A stretch of DNA of 63,288 bases from Angelakisella sp. (GCA_020024555.1 JAHHTQ010000008.1:1-63288), one strand, 5' to 3'. Shown: positions 44,587-54,284, counted from the first letter of the stretch. Notes: generated from the sequence alone by a model not told the origin. A program made the numbers and translations.

Positions 44587-44698
44587 TAAAAATTCCTTCT
44601 TTCATAAATTATTTTCTATTACATATATTTTATTTAATTTTAAAATAAAAATTTACTCTATTTTATGTTATAATAATATCATAAAAAAAAGAAAACTA

Positions 44699-44716
44699 TT
44701 GTTGCATTTGCAACAA
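44699..44716. promoter_or_regulatory. Palindromic operator before the Crp/Fnr gene
   Basis: TTGTTGCATTTGCAACAA: perfect 7-bp arms with a 4-nt centre, between a TATAAT (44669-44674) and the RBS of the regulator gene. Its size and symmetry fit a Crp/Fnr-type site. Confidence 0.7.
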
Positions 44717-44730
44717 AAAGGAGGTTTTTT

Positions 44731-45363
44731 ATGGATTTATTGAAAAATCCTTTATTTAACGGTATTTCTCTCACAGAACTTTCATATATGCAATCTTGTT
44801 TTAAAATGGAAAATAAAATATACAATGAAAAAGACGAAATACCCATTAACGACAAGGTCGGTATTCTGCTTTCCGGCTGTTTGTCTATTAATCGCCTTAA
44901 TGAAGACGGTAATTTTGATATGCTGGAATATCTGTCCGAAGGAGATGTTTTTGGAACATTTTTTTCTTTTCCCGTAGACCGAGGCGATGTGATTGCAATA
45001 TGCGAAAAAAACTGTAAAGTTGTTTTAATAGATAAGGAGCACATAACCAAACGATGCAGTAAGGCATGTAAGCACCATACAGTTGTTGTCGAAAATCTGC
45101 TGAATTTGATGACATACAAAGTTCAGCAACTCAGCGATAAAGTTGAAATACTGTCGCACCGTACCATAAGGGAAAAGTTACTTTGCTATTTCCGTATGCA
45201 AAGAAACAAGACAAAAAGTGATACTTTAATTATCCCTTTTTCGTTCAGTGACCTTGCGAATTATCTCTGCATTGACCGTAGCGCTATGACAAGAGAGATA
45301 GGTAAGATGAAATCTGACGGTTTAATTGAAGTGAACGGCAGAAATGTTAAGTTATATCACTGA
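44731..45363 (+). CDS. Crp/Fnr family regulator
   Basis: 210 residues: a cyclic-nucleotide-binding-like beta barrel (about 15-120), the long dimerisation helix (about 115-145) and a C-terminal winged helix with FSDLANYLCIDRSAMTREIG. Two CxxxC pairs, Cys91/Cys95 and Cys109/Cys113, occur at the end of the barrel; RCSKACKHH is typical of a clostridial subgroup and might bind metal or sense redox state. It is divergent from desulfoferrodoxin and likely controls that gene, the flavodiiron fusion and itself. AAGGAGG precedes the ATG. Confidence 0.9.
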   Translation: MDLLKNPLFNGISLTELSYMQSCFKMENKIYNEKDEIPINDKVGILLSGCLSINRLNEDGNFDMLEYLSEGDVFGTFFSFPVDRGDVIAICEKNCKVVLIDKEHITKRCSKACKHHTVVVENLLNLMTYKVQQLSDKVEILSHRTIREKLLCYFRMQRNKTKSDTLIIPFSFSDLANYLCIDRSAMTREIGKMKSDGLIEVNGRNVKLYH

Positions 45364-45916
45364 ACTACAACCAAAATATCAAAACTTATTTTTATATCCG
45401 AACAAAATTAGGCTCAGTATTTTAAATAAGAATATTGAAAATTAAACTTATACCCATACTTTAATATTATATGAACATTTAACGGAAGCGAGCATTGACA
45501 ATGTCGGTTCAAAACCTTCTCTATTATATTTTTCGATATTTATCTTCATTTATGCTATATTTGTAACCGTAATTTTTTTATTTTTACTTATTACCTTTTA
45601 ATTTCTGCTTATTAAAATATTTATATACTATAAATCAACACAGAAATTTACAAAATTATATATTTTCAATATAAATTACACTGTGTCAAAAAAGTTATAG
45701 CTATTGGTCATAATGACAAAGAATATAAAAGTTTTATTCAATTTTTTCAATAAGTTGCGGTTTAAGGGCAGAGCCTAAAATGTTTTCCGCAGAAAACGGA
45801 ACGATTTTGCCGTGCAGACGCATTTTTGAAGGTGAATTTTGGCATTTATGCCAAAAGAGAAAACTTTTTGCATAGAGAAAAAGTTTCTTTGAAATTACAC
45901 CTTTTGTGAAGTGAAT
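45364..45916. other. Gene-poor region with a repeat-like segment
   Basis: No convincing gene. The segment about 45740-45910 has a different texture (GGCAGAGCC, CCGCAGAAAACGG, TTGGCATTTATGCCAA, several small inverted repeats) and an open minus-strand frame of 64 codons without an RBS. It resembles the interspersed intergenic repeats of gut Clostridia, but no second copy is in this window. Confidence 0.35.
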
Positions 45917-45961
45917 ATAAAAAGGCATACGACTAAATTTGATTTTAGCTGTATGCCTTTG
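45917..45961 (-). terminator. Terminator of the tfoX-like gene
   Basis: AAAGGCATAC pairs with GTATGCCTTT over a 20-nt loop; on the minus strand TTTATATTC follows the stem. Confidence 0.78.
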
Positions 45962-45963
45962 GT

Positions 45964-46284
45964 TTATTGTTTTTTCTTTTTAGGTTTTGGTATGGGAATA
46001 ATTTTTTCCAAAATTAACGCAACTTGTTTTGAGAGTTCTGAATTTTCTATATCCAAAACATAATGTTCCTTTGCTCCGTTGTATGGTATACCAACACTTG
46101 TTTTATCAATAATATTCTCTATTTCGGGTAATTTTTTAATATAAACATTGTTATCGCAAACCAAAAATATAGGTCTATCATTTAGATACACCATATATTC
46201 TCCAAACATCTTTCTGTATCTCACATTACCTATACCATTAATTTGTTCGCAAATAAATTCCACATAATTTTGAGAAGTTGCCAT
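45964..46284 (-). CDS. TfoX N-terminal domain protein
   Basis: 106 residues covering just the TfoX/Sxy N-terminal domain: FICEQINGIGNVRYRKMFGEYMVYLNDRPI (parts) and FLVCDNNVYIKKLPE. A Lys-rich tail (PKPKKKKQ) ends the protein. Full-length TfoX regulates competence in Gammaproteobacteria; stand-alone N-domains in Firmicutes have no known role. AGGAGG precedes the ATG. It follows the U32 gene by 22 nt and is probably the last gene of that operon. Confidence 0.85.
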   Translation of the reverse strand: MATSQNYVEFICEQINGIGNVRYRKMFGEYMVYLNDRPIFLVCDNNVYIKKLPEIENIIDKTSVGIPYNGAKEHYVLDIENSELSKQVALILEKIIPIPKPKKKKQ

Positions 46285-46305
46285 AAGCCCTCCTAATATA
46301 TTTTA

Positions 46306-47541
46306 TCAGTTTTGTTTACGCAAGATAGCGCCGTTTGGTATATCCATATCGCAATCAAAAGCGTAAAAATTGGTAGCTTTATTTGCAAGTTCTACCCTTT
46401 CATTATTCGCATCAATAAGATTTTTTACCGTAACGGTTATCGGTTGAGATTTTGGTGGCAATATCTCCAAAGTGTCATTTTCAAAAAATCTGTTCTTTTG
46501 ACTTACCCACAGTTTGCCGTTTTCGACTCTGTCAGCAATGGCAACAACGTCCCAATTACGTATATATCCGCCGTTTTCGTAGCACTGTCCGTTTTCCGGA
46601 GCGCCGTACAAAAATCCTTTTGTATAATCACGGTGGCTTACTTTTCTTGTTTCATCAAGTATCCATTGTGGCAATTTATAGTTTGTCGGATCTTTGTGGT
46701 AAAGGTCTACCGCGCTTCTGTACGCATTTGCAACAACAGCAACATAGTATGCGCTCTTTGCCCTTCCCTCTATTTTCAGTGATGTAACGCCTGCGTCAAC
46801 AAGTTTATCAATATCTTCGATTAAGCACATATCTTTGGCATTCATTATATATGTACCCTTGCTGTCTTCAAAAACAGGGAAATACTGTCCCGGACGTTTT
46901 TCTTCCATTAGATGATATGACCATCTGCAAGGTTGGGCGCACTCACCACGATTTGAGTCTCTGCCTGTCATATATTGCGATATTAAACATCTGCCTGAGA
47001 AAGACATACACATCGCGCCATGCACGAATACTTCTATTTCAAGCTCTTTTGATGTTTTTTGTCTGATAGTTCTAATCTCCTCCAATGGAAGCTCACGAGC
47101 CAAAACAACACGTTTTGCGCCAAGTTTATGTAGTTCATTTGCAGTTAGATAGTTTGTAACTCCTGCCTGCGTTGAAATATGAATTTCTGTATTTGGCGCT
47201 ATTTGCTTAATAGCAAGCATAATACCTATATCAGCGACAATAAAGGCATCTACACCGCAATCGGCAACTTGTCTAATATAATCATATAGCTCTGGTATTT
47301 CATTATTATTAGGCAGAGTATTCATTGTAAAAAATACTCTTACATGGCGGTCGTGCGCAAATTTTACCGCATCACGCAACTGTTCCATATCAAAACTTTG
47401 CGTGCCTGCGCGCATACTGTGTAGCTTTCCGCCCAAATATACCGCATCTGCGCCAAAGTTTACAGCCGCCTCTAATCTTTCTCTGTCACCGGCTGGGGCA
47501 AGCACTTCCGGAAATCCGTTTAAATAAAATTGAGATGTCAT
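46306..47541 (-). CDS. U32 family protein, TrhP-like
   Basis: 411 residues. Members such as E. coli TrhP (YegQ) and Bacillus YrrO take part in tRNA 5-hydroxyuridine formation rather than proteolysis. The family pattern is clear: EVLAPAGDRERLEAAVNFGA, ADAVYLGGK, HISTQAGVTN, EVFVHGAMCMSFSGRCLIS and the Cys cluster RGECAQPCR, followed by MNAKDMCLIEDI and LKIEGRAKSAYYVA. It has the C-terminal extension of the longer subgroup (YrrO/TrhP2). AAAGGAG precedes the ATG. The role is inferred from the family. Confidence 0.9.
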   Translation of the reverse strand: MTSQFYLNGFPEVLAPAGDRERLEAAVNFGADAVYLGGKLHSMRAGTQSFDMEQLRDAVKFAHDRHVRVFFTMNTLPNNNEIPELYDYIRQVADCGVDAFIVADIGIMLAIKQIAPNTEIHISTQAGVTNYLTANELHKLGAKRVVLARELPLEEIRTIRQKTSKELEIEVFVHGAMCMSFSGRCLISQYMTGRDSNRGECAQPCRWSYHLMEEKRPGQYFPVFEDSKGTYIMNAKDMCLIEDIDKLVDAGVTSLKIEGRAKSAYYVAVVANAYRSAVDLYHKDPTNYKLPQWILDETRKVSHRDYTKGFLYGAPENGQCYENGGYIRNWDVVAIADRVENGKLWVSQKNRFFENDTLEILPPKSQPITVTVKNLIDANNERVELANKATNFYAFDCDMDIPNGAILRKQN

Positions 47542-47576
47542 CTTTTTCTCCTTTAATATAAGTATCTTTATTTAAT

Positions 47577-48416
47577 TTAAGTAAATAATTCATTTATAAC
47601 ATTACTGTTTTCTTCATTTACTTCATCTTCAAGTTTTTTAAAATTTATATTATTGTTAATTGAATTGGTTGGATTTTCAAAGGTAGAACCACATCTTGAT
47701 GCAGTTCTGAAATCAGTTATATCAAGCGTACCGTTTTGAGCCATAGAACAGTAATTTTCACCCGATACTATTATATGGTCAAGAAGTTTAATTGACAGCG
47801 CCGATAGTGTTCTGTATATAAAATTTGTTGTATCTCTGTCCTGTTTTGACGGCATAGCTATACCACGTGGGTGATTATGGGCGAGTATGACTGCGCTGCT
47901 GTTAAATCTTATTGCTATTTCGACAATTTTCCTTACAACAATTTTTACAGTATCAACTGTCCCTCTGTCTATGATATCAAAATATATGGGGTTAAGCTTG
48001 TTATCAAGACAAATTAAATACACAACTTCATCTGTTTCCGCAATACATCTGGCAACAAGTTCTTTACCTATCTTTTCTGTCAGGTCTTTTCCGTTGTATG
48101 TTCCGTTTTGCGCCTTTTCCTTAAAATATATTGTACATAGCTGAGGTATCATTTTTATAAGAATCGCCGTATTTGGTGAAATTCCTTTTATCTTTAAAAG
48201 TTCTTCATAAGGAGCGTCAAACACATTGGAAAGACTGCCGAATACACTTATCAAATTATGAGCAAGGGCATTTGTGTCTTTCATAGGTATAGAGTAAAAA
48301 AGAATTAATTCCAAAATATTATGGGGCGCAAATCCGTCAAAACCATTAGTTAAAAATGTCTGTTTTAATCTTTCTCTATGCCCTTTATGTAGATTGTCTT
48401 CTTTTTCTTTTTGCAA
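47577..48416 (-). CDS. radC: RadC-like JAB domain protein
   Basis: 279 residues. An N-terminal helix-hairpin-helix region (LLKIKGISPNTAILIKMIPQ) is followed by the RadC JAB/MPN domain with the metal-binding motif SAVILAHNHPRGIAMPSKQD. It carries a C-terminal extension after LDITDF (about 45 residues, Asn-rich) that is unusual. The start is TTG at 48416, eight nt after GGTAGGTG; an overlapping ATG is out of frame. The biological role of RadC proteins is unclear. Downstream neighbour of the U32 gene's operon partner set on the same strand. Confidence 0.9.
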   Translation of the reverse strand: MQKEKEDNLHKGHRERLKQTFLTNGFDGFAPHNILELILFYSIPMKDTNALAHNLISVFGSLSNVFDAPYEELLKIKGISPNTAILIKMIPQLCTIYFKEKAQNGTYNGKDLTEKIGKELVARCIAETDEVVYLICLDNKLNPIYFDIIDRGTVDTVKIVVRKIVEIAIRFNSSAVILAHNHPRGIAMPSKQDRDTTNFIYRTLSALSIKLLDHIIVSGENYCSMAQNGTLDITDFRTASRCGSTFENPTNSINNNINFKKLEDEVNEENSNVINELFT

Positions 48417-48450
48417 GCATATTTCACCTACCTACGTATTTTGTGTCACA

Positions 48451-49302
48451 TTATAAATCAACATCTATTATCTTTCCATATTTTTGGTTTATAAGTTTTA
48501 TCATATTTGTCAATGGATTTTCATTACAAGATGTAGTGATTAAATCTGCATATTTTTTTACTTCTTCTTCCGCATTTTGTGGAGAAACAGCTATGCCACA
48601 TACTTTTAGCATTTCAATATCATTAAAATTATCGCCCATAGCTATTGTATCTTTACTGTCAATATTGAGTCCGGCGCAGATATCAAGCAGAGCATTGCCT
48701 TTATTTGCGCCTTTTAAGTTAATATCCAAAAAGTTTTCTCCTGAAAAAGCAATTTCCAGTTTTCCGCTTTTGGCAATATCTGTTTGCAATAACGCCTCAA
48801 ATTTATCGTTTGGGCATGACGGCAACAAAAATTTAATAATATCTTTATCATCAAGCGTAAACGATGCAACATCTGAAATCATCAGTTCCCCATCGCAAAC
48901 AGATTTACCCATATTTTTAACCCGCTCGTAAAATGCCTTATCGGGATTATCTCCACGAATATAGACACCTTCTTTTATATAGGCATAGCAGTTTAAATTA
49001 TTCTCTATTGCAAAATCTACAAGCGGGGCTATCAATTTTGAATCTATATACTTCACTTTAAGAGGCATTTCTGTATTATAATCATATATTAAACCACCGT
49101 TACACAAAATAAACGGTTGTTCTGTGCCTATTTCTTTTGCATATTTACGGGCAATAGGAAAATGCCTACCCGTTGCCCCTATAAAATATATACCGCTTTC
49201 TTTTATTTTTCTGATTGTATTTAAATCTGTTTCGCTTATATATTTGTCGTCATTAAGTAAAGTTCCGTCAAAGTCGCTGAAAATTGCTTTAATCTTATTC
49301 AT
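48451..49302 (-). CDS. Cof-type HAD hydrolase
   Basis: 283-residue HAD phosphatase of the Cof/IIB class. Motif I FSDFDGTLLND has the nucleophile and acid Asp; motif II is FIGATGRHF; motif III/IV is in IAMGDNFNDIEMLKVCGIAV. The large C2B cap lies between. Substrates are usually sugar phosphates or nucleotides and cannot be predicted. ATG at 49302 follows AAAGGA; the frame opens five codons earlier without an RBS. Confidence 0.92.
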   Translation of the reverse strand: MNKIKAIFSDFDGTLLNDDKYISETDLNTIRKIKESGIYFIGATGRHFPIARKYAKEIGTEQPFILCNGGLIYDYNTEMPLKVKYIDSKLIAPLVDFAIENNLNCYAYIKEGVYIRGDNPDKAFYERVKNMGKSVCDGELMISDVASFTLDDKDIIKFLLPSCPNDKFEALLQTDIAKSGKLEIAFSGENFLDINLKGANKGNALLDICAGLNIDSKDTIAMGDNFNDIEMLKVCGIAVSPQNAEEEVKKYADLITTSCNENPLTNMIKLINQKYGKIIDVDL

Positions 49303-49379
49303 CAAAATTCCTTTCAATTTGGTTATTTTAATTATATACTATTTAATCAAAACAATAAATATCCTAAAAAAGATTTATA

Positions 49380-51755
49380 TTATTTTAATTCAACCACCGT
49401 AACACCCGCTTCGCCTTCGCCGTAAACACCGTTTCTGAAACTCTTTACATGTCTGTTTTGTTTTAATCGCTTTTGTACGGCTGTTCGCAAAACTCCTGTG
49501 CCCTTACCGTGAATTACAGTAACCATTGTAAGTCCCAAAAGCACGCATCTGTCAATGAATTGGTCAAGCTCCATAATTCCTTCGTCAGCCGCATAACCAC
49601 GTATATCCAGCTCTGTTTTTGCGTTTGACAGTGATTTAATGTTTCCGATAGTTGTTTTTCCGCCGGATTTCTTTTGTGGTTTGTTTTTTTCCACCAAACG
49701 TAAGTTATCCTCACCCACTTTTACTTTCATAATACCTGCCTGCACAAGATAAGCGTTATTGCTGTCAGGCCCTGATATTACAATAGCTTCGGAATTTAGG
49801 TCACGCAAGATAACAGTATCGCCTGATTGAAGTTTGCGTGGCAATTTATATTCATCTTGCGGTTTGTTTATTACAGGGTCAGCCATTGCATGAAGTTTGT
49901 TTACTTTTGATTTGTAGGTACTCTTTGCGTTACTCAAATTCTTTGCAAAGTCTGCCTTGTCTTTTTGCTTTTTAATGTCTTCCAACTCATTAAGCAACAT
50001 ATCTGTTTGACTGATAACCTGAGCGACTATTGCCTGCGCCTTTTCGTGAGCGGCTTTAAGCTCCTTGTCCATTTGCGCTTGCAGTTTTTGTTTTTCCTGT
50101 TCTATTTGTTTTTTAATATATTCCGCTTGCTCTCTACTCGATTGCGCGGCTATTTGCTCACGTTCAAGTTCTTGACGTGTAGCTTCAAGTTTATCGACAA
50201 CATCTTCAAAACGTATATTATCAGTGGAAACTAAATCTTGCGCTCTGTTTATTATGTCATCATTTAGTCCCAGTCTTTTACTGATTGCAAACGCATTACT
50301 CCTACCCGGAACACCTACAAGCAGTCTATATGTCGGCGAAAGCGTTGTAACGTCAAATTCGCAAGAACCGTTTTCAACGCCTTTTGTATTTAGCGCGTAC
50401 ATCTTTATTTCGGCATAGTGAGTTGTTGCAACAACCATAGCTCCAACGCTTCTAAATCTCTCGATAATTGAAATTGCAAGCGCCGCGCCTTCGATTGGGT
50501 CTGTTCCTGCGCCAAGCTCATCAACCAAAATCAAACTGTTGTCATTCGCTTTTTCGACAATGGATATAATATTGGTTATGTGCGCCGAAAAAGTAGATAA
50601 GCTTTGTTCTATACTTTGCTCATCACCTATATCCGCAAGCACGTTTTCAAATACGTGTATAACACTGTCGTCACCTGTGGGCAAAAGCATACCCGACTCT
50701 GCCATTAGCGTAAGAAGTCCCAGTGTTTTTAATGCAACTGTCTTACCGCCTGTGTTCGGACCTGTTATTACAAGCGTGTCAAATGTTTCGCCCATTTCTA
50801 TGTTTATAGGCACTACTTTCTTTTTATCAATCAACGGGTGACGCGCTTTATTTAGTTTTATAATCTTATCTTTGCTGATTATCGGAACAGTTGCGTTCAT
50901 TTCATCTGCAAGTCTTGACTTTGCAAAGATGATATCAAGGTCAACAAGCGCATCAAAACCGGTAATTATTGTATGCGCCACAGCGCCAACCATTTTGGAA
51001 AGCTCCAAAAGTATTCTGTCAATTTCCTGTTTTTCTTCATTTTCAAGTATTTTTATCTTGTTGTTTGCCTCTACTACCGCTGTCGGCTCGATAAATACTG
51101 TTGCGCCGCTCGAAGACGCGCCGTGAATAAGTCCTTGTATTTCATTTCTGTTTTCACTCTTTACAGGTACAACAAATCTTCCGTCACGCATAGTTATAAT
51201 GCTTTCTTGAAGAATCTTTGAGTATGCAGACGAACGAATTATACTGTCAAGTTTTTCACGAATGGACATATGCGCCTTACGTATTTTTGTACGTATTTCA
51301 TTAAGTGTCGGTGAGGCTGTATCTGTAAGTTCTTCCTCGTTAAGTATTGCCTTGTCAATAGTTTGTTCCAGCGACTTGTTCGGTATAAGGAAAAAGAACA
51401 GGTCATCTACGCTTGTTTCTTCTTCTATATTCTCTCGCCAACTTTTGATACTGCGTATACATTTCAGCACTTTGCATACAGAGAGAAGCTCCGGAATAGA
51501 GAGTCTGCCCCCACGCGCGGCTCTGTCTACGCTGTCACGACAATCGGGTATACCACCGAGAGACGGCGTGCCGAATTTAATGGAATGCGTATTTATATCT
51601 TTTGTCATTTGTACTAAACGGCAAACTTCATCATAATCATCACTTGGGGCTGTTTGCATTATTTTTTCGGCAGATGCTTTGCAAGATGCCTTATCAGATA
51701 GAAGTTTTAAAATTTTATCATATTCGAGTGATTTTAAATGTTTAATATCTGTCAT
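49380..51755 (-). CDS. mutS2: Endonuclease MutS2
   Basis: 791 residues. A MutS-like lever/clamp region is followed by the ABC-type ATPase (TGPNTGGKTVALK near residue 333, then LILVDELGAGTDPIEG), a long coiled coil rich in Lys/Gln/Glu (about 515-620) and a C-terminal Smr domain (ELDIRGYAADEGIMEL, TVIHGKGTGVLR). MutS2 suppresses homologous recombination and, in Bacillus, helps resolve collided ribosomes. It lacks the mismatch-recognition domain of MutS1. AAAGGAG precedes the ATG. Normal length. Confidence 0.97.
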   Translation of the reverse strand: MTDIKHLKSLEYDKILKLLSDKASCKASAEKIMQTAPSDDYDEVCRLVQMTKDINTHSIKFGTPSLGGIPDCRDSVDRAARGGRLSIPELLSVCKVLKCIRSIKSWRENIEEETSVDDLFFFLIPNKSLEQTIDKAILNEEELTDTASPTLNEIRTKIRKAHMSIREKLDSIIRSSAYSKILQESIITMRDGRFVVPVKSENRNEIQGLIHGASSSGATVFIEPTAVVEANNKIKILENEEKQEIDRILLELSKMVGAVAHTIITGFDALVDLDIIFAKSRLADEMNATVPIISKDKIIKLNKARHPLIDKKKVVPINIEMGETFDTLVITGPNTGGKTVALKTLGLLTLMAESGMLLPTGDDSVIHVFENVLADIGDEQSIEQSLSTFSAHITNIISIVEKANDNSLILVDELGAGTDPIEGAALAISIIERFRSVGAMVVATTHYAEIKMYALNTKGVENGSCEFDVTTLSPTYRLLVGVPGRSNAFAISKRLGLNDDIINRAQDLVSTDNIRFEDVVDKLEATRQELEREQIAAQSSREQAEYIKKQIEQEKQKLQAQMDKELKAAHEKAQAIVAQVISQTDMLLNELEDIKKQKDKADFAKNLSNAKSTYKSKVNKLHAMADPVINKPQDEYKLPRKLQSGDTVILRDLNSEAIVISGPDSNNAYLVQAGIMKVKVGEDNLRLVEKNKPQKKSGGKTTIGNIKSLSNAKTELDIRGYAADEGIMELDQFIDRCVLLGLTMVTVIHGKGTGVLRTAVQKRLKQNRHVKSFRNGVYGEGEAGVTVVELK

Positions 51756-51857
51756 ACTGTCTCCTTTTATTAATTTAAAAAAACGTATTTACGAAAAGCA
51801 TATTTCCCGTAAACTATGTGTAAGAGGTTATATATTAAATGAATGAGTAACCGTAAA

Positions 51858-52619
51858 TTATTTATTTGTTTCCATAACTGCCACCATATCTTCATAATAT
51901 TTAAGCGCAGGCAACATTTTTTCCACCTGACAGAGTAAATATTTTCGTGAAACCTGATTTAAAACAGCGGTAGCTTCGGGTGTAAGAGTAAAATTAAAAA
52001 GTTTTGATATATCGCTGTACACTATATGACGCATAGCGGCAAATACGCCACCGGAAACATTTATCATATTTTTTTTATCGGGACAACAATTATCACATAG
52101 AATTATGCCCAAATTCGGCGAAAAATAAATTGTCTCTGTATTGAGATACCCGCAACACTGACATGTAACAAGGTCGGGCATATAGCCACACAATGTCAAG
52201 AGCCTAAGTTCAAACAGCGGTTTTAACAGAGAACGGCTGATTTTATCTTTTTCCAAAAAATACAAAGTGTTCAATAACAGCCGTATATACGAGTCTTCAC
52301 AGTCAAGCGGCGGCACTATTTCGAGTACCAGTTGACAAAAATATGTGGCAAGGGAAATTTTTAAAAAATCCTGTCGCAGTCCGAAAAATATATTAATAAC
52401 TTCCGCTTTGTCAATAAAACTTTTTTCACCATGTGTGAATATTTGAAAGTGGGAATAACAAAACATCTCTGTTGCGGCTATCATACCGCTTTTTATTTTG
52501 GAAGCGCCTTTTGCATAAGCATGTATAATACCTTTGTTTTCGGTAAGCAGAGTAAGTACTCTGTCATACTCATTTATCTTTCTTTCACAAACAACAACTG
52601 CATTTACAGACAAAAGCAA
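51858..52619 (-). CDS. recO: DNA repair protein RecO
   Basis: 253 residues. The N-terminal OB fold (VNAVVVCERKINEYDRVLTL) is followed by a helical domain with the zinc-binding cysteines CQCC and CDNCC. RecO loads RecA onto SSB-coated DNA with RecR in the RecFOR pathway. The start is TTG at 52619 after GGGAGG. It lies upstream of mutS2 on the same strand, 102 nt apart; the two may be co-transcribed. Confidence 0.93.
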   Translation of the reverse strand: MLLSVNAVVVCERKINEYDRVLTLLTENKGIIHAYAKGASKIKSGMIAATEMFCYSHFQIFTHGEKSFIDKAEVINIFFGLRQDFLKISLATYFCQLVLEIVPPLDCEDSYIRLLLNTLYFLEKDKISRSLLKPLFELRLLTLCGYMPDLVTCQCCGYLNTETIYFSPNLGIILCDNCCPDKKNMINVSGGVFAAMRHIVYSDISKLFNFTLTPEATAVLNQVSRKYLLCQVEKMLPALKYYEDMVAVMETNK

Positions 52620-52885
52620 AACGCTATCCTCCCAATTTAAAAAATATCTACAATACTACATTATACAATATATATAATAACTATTCAAGCAAATAATTTT
52701 AATATCATTATTTATTATACATAATACTGAAAAATATTGGTTGATGAGGATAAAACTTATTTAAATATATAACAATATTTACGAAGTTTAATAAAAATAA
52801 TAATTCTCAACAATTTTTTATTTGTTGAATTTTTAAATAAAAATTGTTATAATAAAATATATAATTTAAAAAAAGGTTGGTGTAT

Positions 52886-53842
52886 ATGGATACAAACTTA
52901 AAAAAATCTATAACAAATGTTTCTGTTGTAGTTTTTATTGTACTTTTATTTAAAAGCGTTATTAGAATTCCCACATATTTTCTATATAATATTGTAAGAA
53001 TAATCGGAGAGCTTTCTCATATTTGGTTAATTGCAGATTTTTTTGCCATTTGCTTAACTTTTTTAAGCTATTCTATCGTAATGGGTCTGTCAATACTTCT
53101 TGCCACACTGATTTTTCAAACGCCAAAGGAAGTCATTTTTCCTTTTAATAAACCTAATACAGAATTTACATTACTGTCGGTTACACATACCGTATCAATA
53201 GGATTTATACTAAACCTTGCAATTATGGTAATAATGTTATTATTCGGTTTAATCGGAGTTAATTTTAAATTAGGCAGACCGATATTCTATCATAATATTC
53301 CATCTATACTTTTAAACGCTTTGTTTATAGGCATCTTCCCTGCTATTTTTGAAGAAATGCTGTTTCGTGGAGTAATATTACAGTCATTGAGACAATACTC
53401 AAATAATATTGCGGTCTTTGTTTCAGCGCTTGCTTTTGCGCTTTGCCACAATAATTTTCCGCAAGCAATCTTCGCTTTTGGTATGGGTATTATCTTCGCT
53501 GTTTTGACAATACGTTCAGGCTCTCTTATCCCATCAATGATTGCGCATTTTATATATAATTTTTCAGGTGAACTTATTTCAAATATATCCAATAATTTTA
53601 TAAATCTCAGCTCAATTATGCTACTGAATATTTTTATCTACTTATCAATGTCTTTATTTGCTGTTTTCTCTTATAAATTGTTTAAAAATAAATTTGGTTC
53701 GGTTTACTGGTACCCGAATTTAAAAGAACAACCTATAACAAATTTTCAATTTAAGGAAATGTTTACAAGTATTCCCTTTATAATGATAATTGTCGTATGC
53801 ATATTTTTATTTTTGCAAGGAGTAGTAATCGGTGTACTATAA
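52886..53842 (+). CDS. CPBP family intramembrane metalloprotease
   Basis: 318 residues, about eight membrane segments. The three Abi/CPBP motifs are present: EEMLFRG (near 155), FALCHNN (near 188) and MIAHFIYN (near 223), which supply the Glu, His and Asn of the active site. Relatives include bacteriocin-immunity proteins and eukaryotic CAAX proteases; the substrate is unknown. I chose ATG at 52886 after AAAGG. The 3' end overlaps tadA by 11 nt, so the two genes are coupled. Confidence 0.9.
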   Translation: MDTNLKKSITNVSVVVFIVLLFKSVIRIPTYFLYNIVRIIGELSHIWLIADFFAICLTFLSYSIVMGLSILLATLIFQTPKEVIFPFNKPNTEFTLLSVTHTVSIGFILNLAIMVIMLLFGLIGVNFKLGRPIFYHNIPSILLNALFIGIFPAIFEEMLFRGVILQSLRQYSNNIAVFVSALAFALCHNNFPQAIFAFGMGIIFAVLTIRSGSLIPSMIAHFIYNFSGELISNISNNFINLSSIMLLNIFIYLSMSLFAVFSYKLFKNKFGSVYWYPNLKEQPITNFQFKEMFTSIPFIMIIVVCIFLFLQGVVIGVL

Positions 53843-54284
53843 CAATGATTGTATGTTTATGAACGAGGCATACAAAGAAGCACAAAAAGCATTTTTGCTT
53901 GATGAAGTCCCTGTTGGCGCTGTAATTGTAAAAGATGATACTGTTATAAGCAGAGGACACAACACACGGGAAACCGAAAATTCACCGCTTGGTCATGCGG
54001 AAATAAATGCAATTCTGGACGCTGTCAAAGTGCTTGGTACACGCAGACTAAATGATTGCACACTGTACGTGACTCTTGAACCATGTCCTATGTGCGCCGG
54101 TACAATACTCAATGCAAATATAAAACGGGTAGTATATGGCGCAAGTGATGAACAGTGGGGTTGTTTGGGTTCTCGAATACATCTTTTTGAAGTAGGTTTG
54201 CCTATTCGTCCCACTGTTACAAAAGGAATAATGGAAAAAGAATGCGCAAAACTTATGACAGACTTTTTTAAGAGTAAAAGATAG
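53832..54284 (+). CDS. tadA: tRNA-specific adenosine deaminase TadA
   Basis: Converts A34 to inosine in tRNA-Arg(ACG). 150 residues of the cytidine-deaminase fold, with the zinc ligands and proton shuttle in GHAEINAIL and EPCPMCAGTI. The start is GTG at 53832, nine nt after AAGGAG and inside the CPBP gene; ATG at 53853 or 53859 would clip the first helix. It is followed 30 nt later by dnaE. Confidence 0.95.
   Translation: MYYNNDCMFMNEAYKEAQKAFLLDEVPVGAVIVKDDTVISRGHNTRETENSPLGHAEINAILDAVKVLGTRRLNDCTLYVTLEPCPMCAGTILNANIKRVVYGASDEQWGCLGSRIHLFEVGLPIRPTVTKGIMEKECAKLMTDFFKSKR

Noticed and set aside
45734..45928. 64-codon minus-strand frame
   Set aside because: No RBS, overlaps the terminator of the tfoX-like gene, and the DNA looks like a structured intergenic repeat.
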